A DNA stretch of 16,503 nt from NCBI GenBank assembly GCA_002887195.1, contig PJAB01001185.1, forward strand, positions 1 through 16,503. Direction: 5' to 3'. The position numbers and the translations under genes were made by a program. A model generated the notes under the pieces. That model saw nothing but the letters and a program-made list of their open reading frames with translations, was not told where the DNA came from and ran no database searches. Positions 14,543 through 16,503 of the stretch are shown here, in pieces; position 1 is the stretch's first letter; each line of letters opens with the position of its first letter. The stretch comes from Chrysochromulina parva. Lineage: Eukaryota > Haptophyta > Prymnesiales > Chrysochromulinaceae.

Positions 14543-16096
14543 ATGCCCTCCTCCCGGGCCCCATCTGAGCCGGCCTCGCCCAGGGCTCCCTCTGAGTCCG
14601 CCAACGGGGAGCCCACGGTCGTGGAGAGCGCTTTAGATGTCGTTGGCGGCTTCTGCATCGCGATCGCGGCGATCGCCTGCTCAGGCATTGTGCAGGCGCA
14701 AAGCTCGCCCGTCGCGTGGTCGACGCTCATTGTGTGCGCCGTGATCCTCACGCCATTCGCATGCTTCGCGGGCTTCGTGATGACCATCGGCTTGCTCTGC
14801 TGCTTGCCCGTCGTGGCCATCGGCCTCCTCTGCGCATGGCTTCCAGTGCTCATTCGCAAAGCATGCAACCTCGCCCGCGCTGCGGCCAGCAAAATAAACT
14901 CCATGTCTGAGTTTGCCGAGAAGAACCCCGTCGTGCTGCTCGGCGTGGGCGTGATGGCACTTCCGCTGCTGCCCGTGCTGATCGTGGGCGTCGCAATCGC
15001 CGGCATCGGCTACCTCTGCCTCGCGCCCGTCACCGTGCCTGCGACGCTCTACCTCCTCTACCGATGGAACCTGCGCCCCAATCCAGTGGCCGACGAGGTG
15101 GCCGGCAAGGCCTCCGTCGGCAACGGCGCGGCCGCCGCGGGCAATGGCACTGCCGCCGGCACTGCTGCAGCCGCCGCGCAGAGCAGCGCCGGCGAGCGCC
15201 GTGCCGAGCGCCGGCCGACGCAAGCGCCGATTGCCCGCCGGCGCGCGGCAAACCCGAGCGCGGGCCCGGCCTCGGTGCGCGGCTCGCAGCGCACGTCAGC
15301 GCCCGCGGCGCGCGCGGAGCGGTCGCAGCCGCCGCAGGAGCCAGTGCAGTTGCGTGAGGTGCGCGAGCCGGACCATATCTCGAACCATATCTCGGACCAT
15401 ATCTCGGACCATATCTCGGAGCAGTTGCGTGAGGTGCGTGAGGTGCGCGAGCCGCGCAGCGGACACAGGGCGTCTGCCGCCGTCACGCAGCTGCCGCCGT
15501 CGGCGTCGTGTCGGGCACCATCGGCGGCGTGTCGGGCACCATCAGCGTCGTGTCGGGCAACATCAGCGTCGCTTCTCTCGCCCTCGCCCGACACGACGCT
15601 TCTCTCTCCCTCGCCCGCGTGTGCTACGGAAGGCACGCGCAGCCGCCGCGAGGGGATGGCCTCGCCTGGCTACGGCGAGGAGGACTGGTCAGAGACCTCG
15701 TCGACGACGCGCGCGCCCAGCGAGAGCGAGCGAGCGCGACTCACGCCCTCGGACCATATCTCGAACCATATCTCGGAGCAGTCCTCGTCCATGCGCCCGC
15801 AGTCTCACCATATCTCGGACCATATCTCGGACCATATCTCGGACCATATCTCGGAGCAGTCCTCGTCCATGCGCCCGCTCGCAGTGAGGCTACCGGTGGG
15901 GTGCGATGTGTGCGCCGGTGCGCCGAACGGTTCGGCCAACGACGCCGCCTACCTCGCATCGGCCAACGACGCCGCCTACCTCGCATCGGCTGTCCGAGCG
16001 CTCGCGGCTCACAAAGTCGCGGAGATGCGCTATGCCAGCTCGCACCACGGCAGGGCGTCGTCCGCCGCCTCGAGCGCCTTCGCTGTAGCTAACTGA
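14543..16096 (+). CDS. Multi-pass membrane protein with DHIS-repeat tail
   Basis: 517 residues. The ATG is the first in frame after the TATA candidate. A short Ser/Pro-rich N-terminus is followed by hydrophobic segments at ~31-50, 58-82, 83-104 and a long one at ~129-173 that may be one or two spans. The segments are rich in Gly, Pro, Cys and Val, and the long one has central prolines (ALPLLPVLIVGV), so a hairpin as in oleosin-like lipid droplet proteins is an alternative. The tail from ~180 is Ala/Arg/Ser-rich and holds ten DHIS-type tetrapeptides in three arrays, a 7-residue SASCRAP repeat x3, and SANDAAYLA x2. The final part has Cys-Asp-Val-Cys and a helical end (VRALAAHKVAEMRYA). No known family was recognised. 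The tail is likely cytosolic and disordered (inference). Confidence 0.72.
   Translation: MPSSRAPSEPASPRAPSESANGEPTVVESALDVVGGFCIAIAAIACSGIVQAQSSPVAWSTLIVCAVILTPFACFAGFVMTIGLLCCLPVVAIGLLCAWLPVLIRKACNLARAAASKINSMSEFAEKNPVVLLGVGVMALPLLPVLIVGVAIAGIGYLCLAPVTVPATLYLLYRWNLRPNPVADEVAGKASVGNGAAAAGNGTAAGTAAAAAQSSAGERRAERRPTQAPIARRRAANPSAGPASVRGSQRTSAPAARAERSQPPQEPVQLREVREPDHISNHISDHISDHISEQLREVREVREPRSGHRASAAVTQLPPSASCRAPSAACRAPSASCRATSASLLSPSPDTTLLSPSPACATEGTRSRREGMASPGYGEEDWSETSSTTRAPSESERARLTPSDHISNHISEQSSSMRPQSHHISDHISDHISDHISEQSSSMRPLAVRLPVGCDVCAGAPNGSANDAAYLASANDAAYLASAVRALAAHKVAEMRYASSHHGRASSAASSAFAVAN
15371..15418 (+). repeat. 12-bp tandem repeat, 4 copies (DHIS/NHIS)
   Basis: The unit (G/A)ACCATATCTCG repeats four times without interruption in frame and ends in GAGCAG (EQ). 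Confidence 0.95.
15500..15562 (+). repeat. 21-bp tandem repeat, 3 copies (SASCRAP)
   Basis: In-frame units begin TCGGCGTCGTGTCGGGCACC, with small changes giving SASCRAP, SAACRAP and SASCRAT. Confidence 0.9.
15752..15775 (+). repeat. 12-bp tandem repeat, 2 copies (DHIS-NHIS)
   Basis: This is the same unit as the array at 15371, again closed by GAGCAG, and followed by TCCTCGTCCATGCGCCCG (SSSMRP). Confidence 0.9.
15806..15853 (+). repeat. 12-bp tandem repeat, 4 copies (HHIS/DHIS)
   Basis: This is the third array of the same unit. It and its GAGCAG-SSSMRP flank duplicate the array just upstream, so a block duplication including the array and flank is likely. Confidence 0.95.
15932..15985 (+). 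repeat. 27-bp perfect duplication (SANDAAYLA x2)
   Basis: The two 27-bp copies starting TCGGCCAACGACGCCGCCTA are identical and in frame. Confidence 0.95.
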
Positions 16097-16430
16097 CTCA
16101 CTCTGCTCCGTGGAGGAGCTGGATCCCATCGTGCTGGCCGGTGTGTGCTTTGGCCATGTCGCCATCGCATGAAGTGGGTGAAAGCGTGACCATACGTAGT
16201 GCAATGGGCGATGATGCATTGCATGCGGAGAGCATCGCCATCCATCGGGCATCGCATCCGGTAAACGGTAACCCTCCCGTCTGCAGACTACACCTGTTCA
16301 ATTAATCCTGGGTGCAAATTAACGTGAACGTGAACGTGAATTTTCAGGTTTTCTTCAGGGTACATGTACTGGCTCGGACCCCTTTAATTAATTAATTCGT
16401 CCGTGCGTGCAACCTTTTTGCCTTTGCGCG
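16097..16430. other. Intergenic spacer
   Basis: This contains a short AACGTG hexamer repeat (about 16321-16338) and a TTAA tract (16384-16397). The likely 3' UTR of the membrane protein gene and a promoter for whatever starts near the right edge also fall here. No coding region is supported. Confidence 0.55.
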
Positions 16431-16503
16431 ATGCGCGCCTCCGCGCCCCGCTGCGACCGGCTCCAGGCGCGTCGGCGGACGGCGCTGCTCCCAACCATCT
16501 CTA
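16431..16503 (+). CDS. Possible 5' end of a further gene, cut by the window
   Basis: An ATG after an AT-rich tract opens MRASAPRCDRLQARRRTALL and stays open to the edge. The Arg/Ala/Ser-rich, acid-poor start resembles a transit peptide, but only 24 residues are visible, so this is weak. Confidence 0.25.
   Translation, partial: MRASAPRCDRLQARRRTALLPTIS

Noticed and set aside
15371..15861. CRISPR-like array
   Set aside because: Units are 12 bp, adjacent without spacers, in frame within a coding sequence and in a eukaryotic context.

Overview
This window looks like nuclear DNA of a unicellular eukaryotic alga. I favour a haptophyte, with pelagophyte or another secondary-plastid alga as alternatives. 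The basis is strong GC bias outside short AT-rich spacers, Ser/Pro-rich extracellular protein segments, TBC and glomulin-type eukaryotic proteins, spliceosomal GT-AG introns, and genes spaced singly on both strands. No rRNA, tRNA, CRISPR array or transposase gene was found.

Layout. 1-2052 (+): the 3' part of a Pro-rich membrane glycoprotein. 2396-3301 (+): a protein made of about 49-residue coiled-coil repeats. 3302-4290: no supported gene. 4291-6557 (-): a low-complexity, acidic, polyQ coiled-coil protein with one clear intron and one possible 35-nt intron. 6729-7193 (+): a small, probably organelle-targeted helical protein. 7323-7840 (-): a GDSN-motif, SGNH/PC-esterase-like fragment with unresolved exons. 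8106-10116 (-): a secreted serine-beta-lactamase-fold hydrolase in three exons, possibly continuing into the esterase-like segment. 10272-11812 (-): a PDZ-like plus TBC Rab-GAP with a duplicated 24-nt microexon. 12022-14172 (+): a glomulin/ALF4-like protein carrying in-frame minisatellites. 14543-16096 (+): a multi-pass membrane protein with a DHIS-repeat tail. 16431 to the edge: a possible start of another gene.

The genes do not form an operon or an obvious pathway. The TBC Rab-GAP (vesicle traffic) and glomulin-like (cullin-ligase control) genes are divergent and share a 209-bp spacer. The polyQ coiled-coil and small helical genes are also divergent. The 6729 gene converges on the esterase-like fragment.

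The most interesting signal is in the introns. Three of them begin with a copy of the first bases of the exon that follows. One gene carries a tandem copy of an exon end plus its splice sites, and introns of separate genes share nearly the same 20-nt 3' end. Together with the many in-frame minisatellites in coding sequence, this suggests that local tandem duplication here creates both protein repeats and new introns. No transcripts were available, so every splice junction is inferred from frame continuity, GT/AG dinucleotides and protein motifs.
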